DNA from: Gemmatimonadota bacterium
Lineage (GTDB): Bacteria; Gemmatimonadota; Gemmatimonadetes; Gemmatimonadales; Gemmatimonadaceae
Reading direction: 5' to 3'
NCBI GenBank assembly: GCA_027622655.1
Contig: JAQBYI010000024.1
Coordinates: forward strand, 1-50,426
Length of the DNA stretch: 50,426 bases
Each line of letters opens with the position of its first letter. Positions within the stretch are counted from its first letter, which is position 1. The notes under the pieces were generated by a model that was not told the origin of the DNA, did no database searches, and saw only the letters and a program-made list of their open reading frames with translations. Of the stretch, positions 16,677 through 25,357 are shown piece after piece. Made by a program: the position numbers and the translations under genes.

Positions 16677-17633
16677 ATGCGCGCCACAACCGGCGCGTTT
16701 GCGGTCGCGATGCTCGTGGTCGCGGCGTGTTCCAGTGGCGCGACTGCGCCGGCCGAGACACCCAATACCACCACGCCGCCTCCGGGCAATCAGACGCCCG
16801 GCACTCCGCAACCACTCGACGCTTCGGTCTACCCCGAGTTCGCCTTCGGCACGGCCCCGTTGATCATCATCGCGCCGCATGGCGGATCGGTGGCGCCGGA
16901 GAACGTTCCTGATCGCAACTGTGCGGAATGCGTCACGACCAACGACGCCAACACGCAGGATCTCGCGCGCCAGATCGCCGATTCGTTTCAGGCCCGCACG
17001 GGCAAGCGGCCGTCACTCGTGATCAATGTGTTGCACCGTCGCAAGTTCGATGCGAATCGCGAGATCGTCGAAGCAACGGGGGGCTATGCGCCCCTCGAGC
17101 TGGTGTGGATGGCGCTGCACACGGCGATCGACAGCGCGAAGGAACTCATTGGCGCGTCGCCGGGGCGCGGATTGGTGATCGATCTCCATGGCCACGCCCA
17201 CACGGTGCCGCGACTCGAGCTCGGATACCTGCTCTCGGGGACCACGCTTCGGTTGAGCGACTCCACGCTCGACGCGCAAGGAGCGCTTGACGGGTCCAGC
17301 ATCAAGCGGTTGGTGGCTGATCGAGCGGGGTCAATCGCGTCAACCGCTCTGCTGCGCGGTACGGCGAGCCTGGGTGGTCTCATCGCCGCTGCCGGGTACG
17401 CGGCAGTACCGTCGCCGGCCGACCCGGCGCCGCTCGTGGGCGAGTCGTACTTCAACGGTGGATACAATACGCTGAGGCACGGCTCACTCACCGGCGGGCC
17501 GACGGATGCAATCCAGATCGAGTGCAATTTCGCCGGCGTGCGCGACACGGCGCTGAACCGTGCACAGTTCGCCGGCGCGCTCGCAGCCGCGCTCGTTACC
17601 TACCTGGGCGACCAGTACGGCTGGGTGCCCTAG
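16677..17633 (+). CDS. Lipoprotein resembling N-formylglutamate amidohydrolase
   Basis: ATG 16677 (or GTG 16674) gives about 318 residues. The N terminus is a lipoprotein signal with VVAACSSG, then a Thr/Pro-rich linker (residues 24-48). The body has IIAPHGGSVAP, a charged LHRRKFDANRE and LVIDLHGHAH. This pattern of an early His, a central Asn-Arg and DLHGH resembles the metal sites of N-formylglutamate amidohydrolases and related carboxypeptidase-like folds. Assignment to that fold is inference; substrate is unknown and location is likely the envelope. Its last 150 bases overlap the convergent ABC1 kinase gene. Confidence 0.7.
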   Translation: MRATTGAFAVAMLVVAACSSGATAPAETPNTTTPPPGNQTPGTPQPLDASVYPEFAFGTAPLIIIAPHGGSVAPENVPDRNCAECVTTNDANTQDLARQIADSFQARTGKRPSLVINVLHRRKFDANREIVEATGGYAPLELVWMALHTAIDSAKELIGASPGRGLVIDLHGHAHTVPRLELGYLLSGTTLRLSDSTLDAQGALDGSSIKRLVADRAGSIASTALLRGTASLGGLIAAAGYAAVPSPADPAPLVGESYFNGGYNTLRHGSLTGGPTDAIQIECNFAGVRDTALNRAQFAGALAAALVTYLGDQYGWVP

Positions 17634-19184
17634 GCAGCCGCGCACACGTCGATCGGCCTCAGCTTCACCAGTCGCGTCACGCGGAAGGGCACTACATGCC
17701 GAAAGCGTCGTGGCCAATACGAGAACTGCGACTGTTATGACCGCACGCGCGGTCACTCGAGGGGGCTCCGAAGCCGAATCGTCTGTCCCGGCGTCCGGTG
17801 TTGTTTCCGCCGGTGACTTCCGCCCCACGAAGTCTGTCACCCACCGCGCCGCTCGCCCAAGCGCGTAGCCGGCGACCGTGGCGATCTCTTCGACGCTGGG
17901 ATTCACGGACTCCCCAAGCGACCGCAGGATCCTGGACCGCATACGAAGCACGACGGGACTCGCCACCGGCACGATCTGGAAATACGGGTCGTAGCGCGTG
18001 CCGATGCCTTCGATAAGCGCCGCGGCGCGCCCGAAATAGACCGCTTCTTCAGTGAGGACGAGCGGCGAATCGAACAACGCCTTCATCACGCGGTCTGCGA
18101 GCATGGAGTCGATTCGCTCGCGCGCCGTCGTGCGGGAGTAAGCACTCTGAATGAGGAAATCGGAGATCCATCGAATCTCGGCGAGGTCAGTTCCCGGCTG
18201 CACGAGCCCCATATCCACGAAACCCTGTGTCACGGCGTCGGGATCGCGCCGTATGGCCGCCATCGACGTGTGCACGAGCGCCCTGCGCATCTCCATCGGC
18301 ACGCGTACCACCGCGCCGAAGTCCACGAGCACGATCCTGCCGTCGGGCGCGAGCATCACGTTTCCAGGATGCGGGTCCGCGTGGAAGAGTCCGTCAATCA
18401 ACTCCATCTGCACGTACAACTCGACCAACGTCTGAACGATGTGCTTCGCGTTCACCTTGGCCGCGTCGAGTCGGTCGAGTCGCGTGCCTTCGACGAACTC
18501 CATCACCATGACGCGCTGCCGCGTCATGGAAGAATGGACCTTGGGAATGATTACGCGGTCGTTGTTTGCAAAGTTCTCGCGGATCGCAGTTGCATACGCT
18601 GCCTCCTGCCGAAAATCGACTTCCTCGCGGACGCGCACTTCGAACGCGGAGAGTGCGGTGAGTTCGCGCTTGATGTGTGGATGTCCCCACCAGCGGTCAA
18701 GCCAGAGGAGAATGCGGCGGGCGGCGGTTACGTCGGCCGCGACGTGGGCCTCAACGCCCGGCCGCAGAACCTTCACAGCGACCGTTTCACCGTCGAACTG
18801 CGCACGGTGCACCTGAGCGAGCGACGCGGCGGCGACCGGTTCACGCTCGAACGATTCGAACAGTTCGTCTACGTTCTGTCCGTACGCACCTTGAATAGCC
18901 TGTTCGATGACGCTGTACGGCAACGCCGGCACCTGGTCCACGAGCGAACCGAGCGCGCCGATGTACGGCTCCGCAATCAGGTCAGCGCGGGTGGCGAAGA
19001 GTTGGGCGATCTTCACGAAGCTGGGGCCGAGGCCAACGATCGTGCGAAGCAATCGATCAGCGCGGCGTTGATGGAACTCGGGATCGCGCGGCACGGCCGC
19101 ACCCCACCAGAGCCAACGCCGCTGATCGCGCATGAACGAGAGCGCGAGCGGGCCGAGGGCGAGTAAGACGCGGAGTGTGTGCAC
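17484..19184 (-). CDS. ABC1/UbiB-family atypical kinase
   Basis: Member of the ABC1/UbiB/COQ8 family linked to isoprenoid lipid (quinone) metabolism. GTG 19184 gives 566 residues. The sequence shows GLGPSFVKIAQLFATR (family KxGQ region, here KIAQ), the Ala-rich loop VAAASLAQVH replacing the P-loop, Lys in VAVKVLRP, HADPHPGNVM and VDFGAVV. A hydrophobic helix (VITVAVLVLATTLSACSAL) sits near residues 480-500, as expected for a C-terminal membrane anchor. The last ~55 residues lie antisense to the lipoprotein gene and look unselected, so the stop may be a late read-through. It is divergent from the M16 peptidase with only 23 bases between starts. Confidence 0.88.
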   Translation of the reverse strand: MHTLRVLLALGPLALSFMRDQRRWLWWGAAVPRDPEFHQRRADRLLRTIVGLGPSFVKIAQLFATRADLIAEPYIGALGSLVDQVPALPYSVIEQAIQGAYGQNVDELFESFEREPVAAASLAQVHRAQFDGETVAVKVLRPGVEAHVAADVTAARRILLWLDRWWGHPHIKRELTALSAFEVRVREEVDFRQEAAYATAIRENFANNDRVIIPKVHSSMTRQRVMVMEFVEGTRLDRLDAAKVNAKHIVQTLVELYVQMELIDGLFHADPHPGNVMLAPDGRIVLVDFGAVVRVPMEMRRALVHTSMAAIRRDPDAVTQGFVDMGLVQPGTDLAEIRWISDFLIQSAYSRTTARERIDSMLADRVMKALFDSPLVLTEEAVYFGRAAALIEGIGTRYDPYFQIVPVASPVVLRMRSRILRSLGESVNPSVEEIATVAGYALGRAARWVTDFVGRKSPAETTPDAGTDDSASEPPRVTARAVITVAVLVLATTLSACSALPRDATGEAEADRRVRGCLGHPAVLVAQVGNERGCERAGELCTVQRRVAHAGEIALDLDCIRRPAGE

Positions 19185-19207
19185 GGGGGAAATATCGCGC
19201 GGGGTGA

Positions 19208-21253
19208 ATGGGTTGGCACCCGATCTGGCAGATGGCGCCTGTAGCCGGCGAATCGTACTATCAATCGCCTGTCGCTCGGCCCCCGGTTCCTACCCTACAC
19301 CGCATAGCGATTATCCGCCCCCTCACGCTCCTGCTCTGCTCGTCCCTCCTCGGCGCCCAGGATCTTCCTGTCCCGCGCAATGCCTTTGCCGGCGTTGAGA
19401 CGATCGTCCTCGCGAACGGCCTCAAGATCTGGTTCAAGCGGCTGCCGGGTGAGCCGAATGTCTCGGTGAACTTCACGGTCGCCGTTGGCTCAGATCAGGA
19501 CCCTGCCGGGGAAGAGCAACTCGCGCACTTCCTCGAGCACATGCTCTTCGCCGACCATCTGGGCAAGGCGACGCTGGAAATCTGGCGCGAGATTGCCGAT
19601 CGCGGTGGCGCGAGCAACGGCTTCACTTCGTGGGATCGCACCGCATACCTCGTCAACATCGACAAGGCGCACGCACTGCTCGCGATCGACTGGCTCGGCC
19701 GCATTGCCTCGCCGCACGCAATGGACCCAGGGGTAGTGATGAGAGAACGCGAGCCGGTCGCGGTCGAAGTGCGCGCCGTTCCCCGGAAAGCGTCCGACTG
19801 GTTCGTTGCGTGGTATGTTGACCCGCCGTGGCTTCGCCTTCCCGGTTTCTGGCGCCGCGAGTTCGGCATCGCGCCGGCCCGAACCACGGGCGACGTGGAT
19901 TTCTTCCGGAGCCTGAACCGGATCGGGCCGGACCAGCTTCGCGACTTCTACGACCGCTGGTACGCCCCGTCGCGAATGACGCTGACGATCGTAGGCGATG
20001 TTGACCGAGACGCCGCTGTCGCCGCCGCCCGCAAGACTTTTGGCGCGCTTCCGGGCCGCGATCCCGCGCCGTTCACCGATTCCCTCAAGAACCCGGGTCG
20101 CGAGCGCCGGTCCTATGCATGGATCGACCGGTCGAACGTGTCGTATTCCGACCGGTACAAGGTGTATCACCGGTCACCATCCGACGACGTGCGCCTGGAA
20201 TTCATTGCCAGCTTGCTGCAGCAACGGCTGAACAATCGGCTTCGATTTGGCGAACGCAAGGCCGCCTACGGCGTTTCGGCCTATGTCGAGCGACGGCGCC
20301 AGGCAGCAGTACTCGTAATCAGTTCGACCATCAAGGCTGCGGAATTTCAGTGGGCGCGCGATGTGATCGATGAGGAAATCGCCGCGATTCGCGACGGTAC
20401 GCTGAGCGATTCTGTCTTCATGGCTGAACGTGCAAGCGTGGCGCGAACGCTTCGGGTGCAAACAGCGAGCGCGCGAGCCCTCGCCGGCTGGGCGATGAAT
20501 ACGTTCTACGATTCGCGGATCCATCGCGATTTTCCCGACGTGGTGAGTGACTTCGAGTCGGTCACGCAACCCGAGCTGAGCCGGTTTGCGCGCGACGTCT
20601 TTGCGACGGAGCGACGCGTCGTGCAAGTGGCTGCGCCGTTGCCGCTGCCGCAGAGCATTCTGGTGGTCATTCTCGCGTCGATCGTCGCCGGCGTCGTGTT
20701 CGTGGCCCGGCGGGCACTGTTGCGCACGCTCGACATCACGCGGCTCCGTTACGTTGCGCGCTTTCGCCTGCCACTGGTGCATCGCGGGGTGCTGTTCCCA
20801 CTGGCGCTTGCGGTGCTCGCCGTCGGGCTCCGACTGCTCGTGCAGGGCTATCTGGTACTCGCAGACCGGTGGCTCACGGCTATTCCGAACTTCTGGGTGC
20901 AGTGGCCGATCTACGGATCCTTCGCGGCGGCGACGCTGTTCCTCGTGGTCGCAGCGTTCTCACGCTGGCCGCGAAAACTTCTCGTGTTCGAAGACGGGAT
21001 TGCGGTGAAGTATCTGAGCTATCGCTCTGTCGCGGTTCCGACGGCGGAAATCGCCGAGATCACGATGCTGCGCTTCCGCGACGTCTGGCTCTCGCGCCGG
21101 CTCTGGCGGTGCACGCCGCTCGCGTTCGGCCTATTCAAGCCGGCGATCTACCTGCGCTGCACGGACGGCCGTGCGTGGTTTTTCCGTGTGCGCGACACCG
21201 ACGAGTGCCTCCGGGTGCTGGCGCCGCTCCAGCGCGATCCTGCTACGCCCTGA
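19208..21253 (+). CDS. M16 metallopeptidase fused to membrane helices and a PH-like domain
   Basis: Inverzincin-type zinc peptidase. From ATG 19208 the zinc motif HFLEH is at 107-111 and the distal Glu187 lies 76 residues on (ERxxVAVE), so the site looks complete. A hydrophobic segment (residues 32-50) is a likely signal. The start is uncertain, since ATG 19232 is also possible and the divergent gap is tiny. Only about one M16 pair (to residue ~475) is present. Three membrane helices then lie near 482-505, 520-545 and 565-585, and a soluble C-terminal domain with LLVFEDGIAVKYLSYRSV resembles bacterial PH-like domains. This architecture is unusual for M16. The 3' end overlaps the next gene convergently by 11 bases. 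Confidence 0.82.
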   Translation: MGWHPIWQMAPVAGESYYQSPVARPPVPTLHRIAIIRPLTLLLCSSLLGAQDLPVPRNAFAGVETIVLANGLKIWFKRLPGEPNVSVNFTVAVGSDQDPAGEEQLAHFLEHMLFADHLGKATLEIWREIADRGGASNGFTSWDRTAYLVNIDKAHALLAIDWLGRIASPHAMDPGVVMREREPVAVEVRAVPRKASDWFVAWYVDPPWLRLPGFWRREFGIAPARTTGDVDFFRSLNRIGPDQLRDFYDRWYAPSRMTLTIVGDVDRDAAVAAARKTFGALPGRDPAPFTDSLKNPGRERRSYAWIDRSNVSYSDRYKVYHRSPSDDVRLEFIASLLQQRLNNRLRFGERKAAYGVSAYVERRRQAAVLVISSTIKAAEFQWARDVIDEEIAAIRDGTLSDSVFMAERASVARTLRVQTASARALAGWAMNTFYDSRIHRDFPDVVSDFESVTQPELSRFARDVFATERRVVQVAAPLPLPQSILVVILASIVAGVVFVARRALLRTLDITRLRYVARFRLPLVHRGVLFPLALAVLAVGLRLLVQGYLVLADRWLTAIPNFWVQWPIYGSFAAATLFLVVAAFSRWPRKLLVFEDGIAVKYLSYRSVAVPTAEIAEITMLRFRDVWLSRRLWRCTPLAFGLFKPAIYLRCTDGRAWFFRVRDTDECLRVLAPLQRDPATP

Positions 21254-22166
21254 ACTCCTTCGGCACCAGCAGCGCCTCGATCCCCTCGTACACCGCGATC
21301 AGGTGCCGCACGTTCGACACGAAGTCGATCTCTGAAACGTCGATCTCGAGCACGGGGCCGCGGTACCATCCGGTGGCACGCATGTTTGCGACGAACGAGT
21401 CGTAGCGTCCGTTGAGCGCATGCACGAGCCGCGAGAGCCCTTCCGGAATGTCGTCGTCGCCGGCCTGCTCTTCGTCGCGCTGGCGTTCCCGGATGTTCTG
21501 CAGCAGGTAGTCCACCGGGCTCTTGAGCACGATCACGAGTCCGGGGCGGGCGAGTGACCGGAACTCATCCTGTAGCCGCGCGTCGATCACGTCCAGCGCG
21601 TCGGCGGTGAGGTACGGCACGTCCATGTCGCGATGCAGCACTTCGCAAAACGCGTACCGGTCCGCGAGCGGCGACCCATCAATGCACGTGGACGCCTGCA
21701 GGTGCGGCGCGGCCTGCAACTGCATTTTTCGCAAATCGAGATACGCGTGCTGAATGTCGAGAGCCGCGTGTTCGAGGTTCTTTTTGGCCGCCGTCCAGGC
21801 CGCAGAGCCGGCTTTGGCCTTGGCCTGCACGGCAATGAAGTCGTTAATGGCGCCGTAGTAGCGGCCGAGCGTGCGCTTGGCCGAGTGCTTGGCGGTGGCG
21901 AGGAGCGGAAAGAGCGATGGGTTGTTCGCGATGTGATCTTCGAATCCGTCGTCGGGGAGCTCGAAGAGCGCATTCATGCCGGTGCTGTAGGCGAGGAGCT
22001 TGACGAGCGAACTCTTCCCCGCGCCGATGTTGCCGCAGCAGGCAATCAGCGTCTGGTTCTTCGACAGGTAAGTGAGTAGTCGCCGCTCGACCTGCGTGAG
22101 CCGGTTCGCGATCTCGTGCCGCTTGATGGACGGGTCTTCGCGCACGGCAAGGATCGAGTCGGTCAC
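21243..22166 (-). CDS. Deoxynucleoside kinase-like protein (paralogue A)
   Basis: GTG 22166 gives 307 residues. After a ~35-residue helical N terminus comes the P-loop CCGNIGAGKSSLVKLLA. The central motif DGSPLADRYAFCEVLHR corresponds to the substrate/DRY motif of deoxynucleoside kinases (usually ERS...DR). LVIVLKSPVDYLLQNIRERQRDEE provides the lid arginines. It is longer than typical (about 210-240) because of a helical insert (residues 95-145, rich in Ala/Lys). It lies directly downstream of paralogue B on the same strand, 48 bases apart, so the two are probably one transcript and could form a heteromer. Substrate is unknown. Confidence 0.8.
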   Translation of the reverse strand: MTDSILAVREDPSIKRHEIANRLTQVERRLLTYLSKNQTLIACCGNIGAGKSSLVKLLAYSTGMNALFELPDDGFEDHIANNPSLFPLLATAKHSAKRTLGRYYGAINDFIAVQAKAKAGSAAWTAAKKNLEHAALDIQHAYLDLRKMQLQAAPHLQASTCIDGSPLADRYAFCEVLHRDMDVPYLTADALDVIDARLQDEFRSLARPGLVIVLKSPVDYLLQNIRERQRDEEQAGDDDIPEGLSRLVHALNGRYDSFVANMRATGWYRGPVLEIDVSEIDFVSNVRHLIAVYEGIEALLVPKEFRA

Positions 22167-22214
22167 TCCTCACTCCTCGCGAGCGCCCCTCGCTCCTCAC
22201 CACTCACGTCCTCC
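22167..22214. repeat. CTCCTCAC-type short repeats between kinase paralogues
   Basis: The spacer consists of variants of ACTCCTC/GCTCCTCAC (for example at 22167-22180 and 22186-22200), read on the minus strand as GAGGAGTGAGGAGTGA. It contains several GGAG words close to the GTG start at 22166 and so also serves as ribosome-binding region. A similar sequence word fills 26581-26655. Confidence 0.55.
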
Positions 22215-22997
22215 TCACACATCACGCGCCCTCCTCACCCTGGCGGCTATCATCCGCCGTACCCGCTCGCGAATCATCCCCGCGGCGACGTGCACATAGT
22301 CCGGGTGATCGTACATGTCGATTTCCGCCGGGAGGATCACGATGTCGGAGTCCGGCGGCACGATGGTCAGTTCCTGGTACTTCCTGAGCGTCTCGTGCCA
22401 TTTCGCGACGAGCCGTTCGTAGTGGTCGTGGATTTGACTCAGGTAGTCGATAGTGATCGTCTGCGCATACGCGTCGCCCGATTCGGCCCGTTTGGTGCGG
22501 CGCTTCTCGAGGAGCTCGGGTTCCGTCCGCAGGTACACCGTGAGGTCGGGGAGACGAATCCGATCGTGATGCAGTGTCTGGTTAAAGAGGGTGTAGTAAA
22601 GCTCGGCGTGCGCCGCCGGCATTTCGCCCGCGTCGATCATTCGTGGCACGAACACTTCGGGCCCGTCCAGGAACGGCCGGTCCTCGAGCACGATCACGGG
22701 CGACTTGTTCTCGCGCGTCATCAAGTGCCGAATTTCGCGCTGCTGCAGCACCCGCATCTGCAGGAAGGCCACCTCGGTGGCGAAGATGTTCGCGATGCGG
22801 TCTTCGTAGAACAACTTGAGGCAGCGATCGGTGAGCGAATCCTTATCCACCCGCTCGGTGAACGAATACATCTCGGCGCCGCCCATCAGTTGCTGCAGCT
22901 CGCTGCGGTACGGCTCGGCGGTCAGGGCGTCCATGAGCGTCGTCTTCCCGGAGAAGAGGTTGCCCATGATGCCGATGTGGAAATTGCCGATGGCCAT
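22215..22997 (-). CDS. Deoxynucleoside kinase-like protein (paralogue B)
   Basis: ATG 22997 gives 260 residues (MAIGNFHIGIMGNLFSGKTT). The P-loop GNLFSGKTTL has an unusual Asn-Leu-Phe before the Ser-Gly-Lys. VIVLEDRPFLDGPEVFVPRM replaces the usual ERS...DR region, and VYLRTEPELLEKRRTKRAESGD supplies the lid. The order of elements fits the deoxynucleoside kinase / thymidylate-kinase-like fold, but conservation is low. It precedes paralogue A on the same strand. In-frame sequence upstream of 22997 is antisense to the arginase-like gene and was excluded. Confidence 0.78.
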   Translation of the reverse strand: MAIGNFHIGIMGNLFSGKTTLMDALTAEPYRSELQQLMGGAEMYSFTERVDKDSLTDRCLKLFYEDRIANIFATEVAFLQMRVLQQREIRHLMTRENKSPVIVLEDRPFLDGPEVFVPRMIDAGEMPAAHAELYYTLFNQTLHHDRIRLPDLTVYLRTEPELLEKRRTKRAESGDAYAQTITIDYLSQIHDHYERLVAKWHETLRKYQELTIVPPDSDIVILPAEIDMYDHPDYVHVAAGMIRERVRRMIAARVRRARDV

Positions 22998-23140
22998 GCC
23001 TGTTGCCGCGCGCGGTTGGGGTTGCTTGGGGGAATCCGAATATGCCGGTCTGCACGTCGGATTTCCATTCGGCGCGCTGGCTCGCGTGTGCCCATCGGCA
23101 TACGTTTGGCAGCGGACAACCTCAAGGGAGTGCGAACCAT

Positions 23141-24142
23141 ATGGATGCGCTGAACACACTTGCACGCCGCATCGTTCCTCTCGCGGTGCTCCTCGCCTTC
23201 GCTGCACCAACCGCGCGCGCCCAGCGCTATACCGGCGCCGACGGCAAACTCCGCGTCGCGCTTTCCAAGCAACCGTTCTCGCCCAACGGCACGTCACGCG
23301 GCCCCGAGACGATGGCCAATGGCGGCATTCAGGATTCGCTTGCGCGCCTCGGCGCCATCGTGCGGCTCCACGAGTCGCGCCTCGTTCCGCCTCAGGACAC
23401 TGAATACGGCAATTGGAAGAAACTCGGCATGGCGCTCGGTCACTACGCCGACATCGTCTCGAAGAATGAGCGGGACGGCTACTTCACCGTGGGACTACTG
23501 GCGACGTGCCCGTCCATGCCTGGGCTCGTTGCCGGGCTCCAGCATTCGGGGCCAGACGGTCGGCCGCTGCGCATTGGAATGCTCTGGCTCGACGCGCACC
23601 CGGATTTCAATACGCCCGAAACGACGCGCAGCGGTTCGCTTGGCGGAATGCCGGTGGCCGTCGCGACTGGTCGCGCGCTTCAGGTGATGCGGCGCGACGC
23701 GAAACTCGAGCCGCCACTGCGCGACGTGGATGTCGTGATGGGCGGCGTGCGACTCACCGATCCGCTTGAGCAGGAACTTCTGGACGCCTCGCAGATCGAA
23801 CAAGTGAGTGTTGACGATCTTCGCAATGCGGCGCCCGCGGTGTTCGCCCAGCTCGATCGGCTGAATCGCGCAGTGGACGTGCTCTACATCCATATAGACA
23901 TGGACGTGCTCGATCCGCGCGAGGTGATGGCCCACGGCAACAAGGTTCCCAATGGGCCGTCGAGCGAGCAGCTCGCGACGCTCTTCGAGCAGATCTTCCG
24001 GCGTTATCCCAAGGCGTCGGCGATCGGGTTCGCGACCATTCCACCGACAGATGAAGGTGGCCTCTCGATCGCAGCGCTCAACCGGATGATTCTGGGCGCG
24101 GTGCGGGGCGTGCAGGCGCGTGAGGCTGCCCTCCGAAAGTGA
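23141..24142 (+). CDS. Secreted arginase-family protein with altered metal site
   Basis: Ureohydrolase (arginase/agmatinase) fold. AAGGGAG at 23124-23130 supports ATG 23141, giving 333 residues with a signal peptide cut near ARAQ (residue 28). The second and third manganese motifs are intact: DAHPD at 151-155 and HIDMDVLDP with Asp253 and Asp255. The first motif, normally GGDHS, reads GLLATCPS, placing Cys123 where the His ligand should be. A secreted arginase-like protein with a signal and this change is unusual; it may use another metal arrangement, another substrate, or be non-catalytic. Its stop overlaps the GTG start of the aminotransferase (GTGA), so the two are coupled. Confidence 0.85.
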   Translation: MDALNTLARRIVPLAVLLAFAAPTARAQRYTGADGKLRVALSKQPFSPNGTSRGPETMANGGIQDSLARLGAIVRLHESRLVPPQDTEYGNWKKLGMALGHYADIVSKNERDGYFTVGLLATCPSMPGLVAGLQHSGPDGRPLRIGMLWLDAHPDFNTPETTRSGSLGGMPVAVATGRALQVMRRDAKLEPPLRDVDVVMGGVRLTDPLEQELLDASQIEQVSVDDLRNAAPAVFAQLDRLNRAVDVLYIHIDMDVLDPREVMAHGNKVPNGPSSEQLATLFEQIFRRYPKASAIGFATIPPTDEGGLSIAALNRMILGAVRGVQAREAALRK

Positions 24143-25308
24143 CGCTACGCTTTCGCCCGGAACTCGAGGGAGTCACCGAGTCGCCCCTCGTTCAGGTAGC
24201 GACGCTCGCCGAGCGTACTCCGGGATGCATCAAGCTCTGTTACGGCGAGGCTGATCTTCCGACGCCGGAGTTCATCGTGCGCGCCGCCCACGACGCAGCG
24301 CTTGCCGGACACACGTTCTACACGCATACCGCCGGCGTTCCCGAACTGCGCGAAGCGATCGCCGCAAAGGTGCACGAGTTGCACGGCGTCGAACACCGAC
24401 CGTCCGAAATCATCTGCACGGTGGGCGGCTCGATGGCGATCTATCTGGCAATACGCGCGTTCGTCGGATCGGGCGACAACGCCGTGATCGTCTCGCCCGC
24501 GTACGCCATCTACGTGAACGGCGTCGTGATGGCGGGCGGGGAGGCGCGCCAGGTACCGCTCGCGCGCGGCGCCAGCGGCTTCACGCTCGACGTCGAGCGC
24601 ATCGCGAACGCCATCGACGCGCGCACGCGTATGATCGTCGTGAACAGTCCGTCGAATCCCACAGGGTGGATGATCACCGAAACGGAGCAGCGCGCGCTCG
24701 CCGAACTCGCCGCGCAGCACGACCTGGTGATTCTTTCGGACGAAGTCTACGAACGGCTCACGTTCAGTGTGGAAACCGCCCCGAGCTTTTCGCGTGTGAT
24801 GGCCGCGCCGGCCGACCGCGACCGGCTCATCGTGATCAACAGTTTTTCCAAGACCTACAACATGACCGGCTGGCGGCTCGGCTGGGCGCAGGCGAGCGAG
24901 CGCACAATACGCGTGATGTACGCTGCCGCCGAGTTCATGACGTCCAACCCAACAGCGATGGTGCAGCAGGCGGGCATCGTAGCGCTGCGGGGCGGAGAAG
25001 ACTCGATTCGAGAGTTGCGCGCGCATCTTGCCGCGCGGCGCGATCAGGTGATCGCAGCGCTCGGCGCGTTGTCGCGCATCACTCTCCTGCCATCGCAAGG
25101 CGCGTTCTACGCGTTTCTCGGAATCGACGGCCTCACCAACTCGGCTCAGCTGGCCTCGACGCTGGTTCGAGAAGCTGGCGTCGCGCTCGCGCCGGGTGCG
25201 GCGTTCGGGCAGTCGGGCGAAGGGCACATGCGGCTTTGCTTCGCAGCCACCGAAAACACCCTCGCCGAAGCGCTCCAGCGGCTCGGCACACACTCGGCGT
25301 TCGATTGA
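24139..25308 (+). CDS. Class I/II PLP aminotransferase, coupled to the arginase-like gene
   Basis: GTG 24139 overlaps the preceding stop by three bases. The 389-residue fold-type I enzyme carries CYGEADLPTP, the aromatic YTHTAGVPELREAI, NSPSNPTGW (canonical NPTG), SDEVYERL, PLP-binding Lys238 in INSFSKTYNMTGWRLGW and the carboxylate-binding Arg in MRLCFA. It has no signal peptide, in contrast to its coupled partner, so the products act in different compartments unless the partner is retained. It is aspartate/aromatic-type by motif; the substrate cannot be told. Confidence 0.9.
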   Translation: MTLRFRPELEGVTESPLVQVATLAERTPGCIKLCYGEADLPTPEFIVRAAHDAALAGHTFYTHTAGVPELREAIAAKVHELHGVEHRPSEIICTVGGSMAIYLAIRAFVGSGDNAVIVSPAYAIYVNGVVMAGGEARQVPLARGASGFTLDVERIANAIDARTRMIVVNSPSNPTGWMITETEQRALAELAAQHDLVILSDEVYERLTFSVETAPSFSRVMAAPADRDRLIVINSFSKTYNMTGWRLGWAQASERTIRVMYAAAEFMTSNPTAMVQQAGIVALRGGEDSIRELRAHLAARRDQVIAALGALSRITLLPSQGAFYAFLGIDGLTNSAQLASTLVREAGVALAPGAAFGQSGEGHMRLCFAATENTLAEALQRLGTHSAFD

Positions 25309-25357
25309 CACCCGCCGAGTGAATTCGGTACCTCTCAGCACATGCTCAGGAGGTACC

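Noticed and set aside
22164-22260. CTC-rich spacer as a CRISPR array
   Set aside because: Units are too short, irregular and without spacers of constant length; no cas genes are present.
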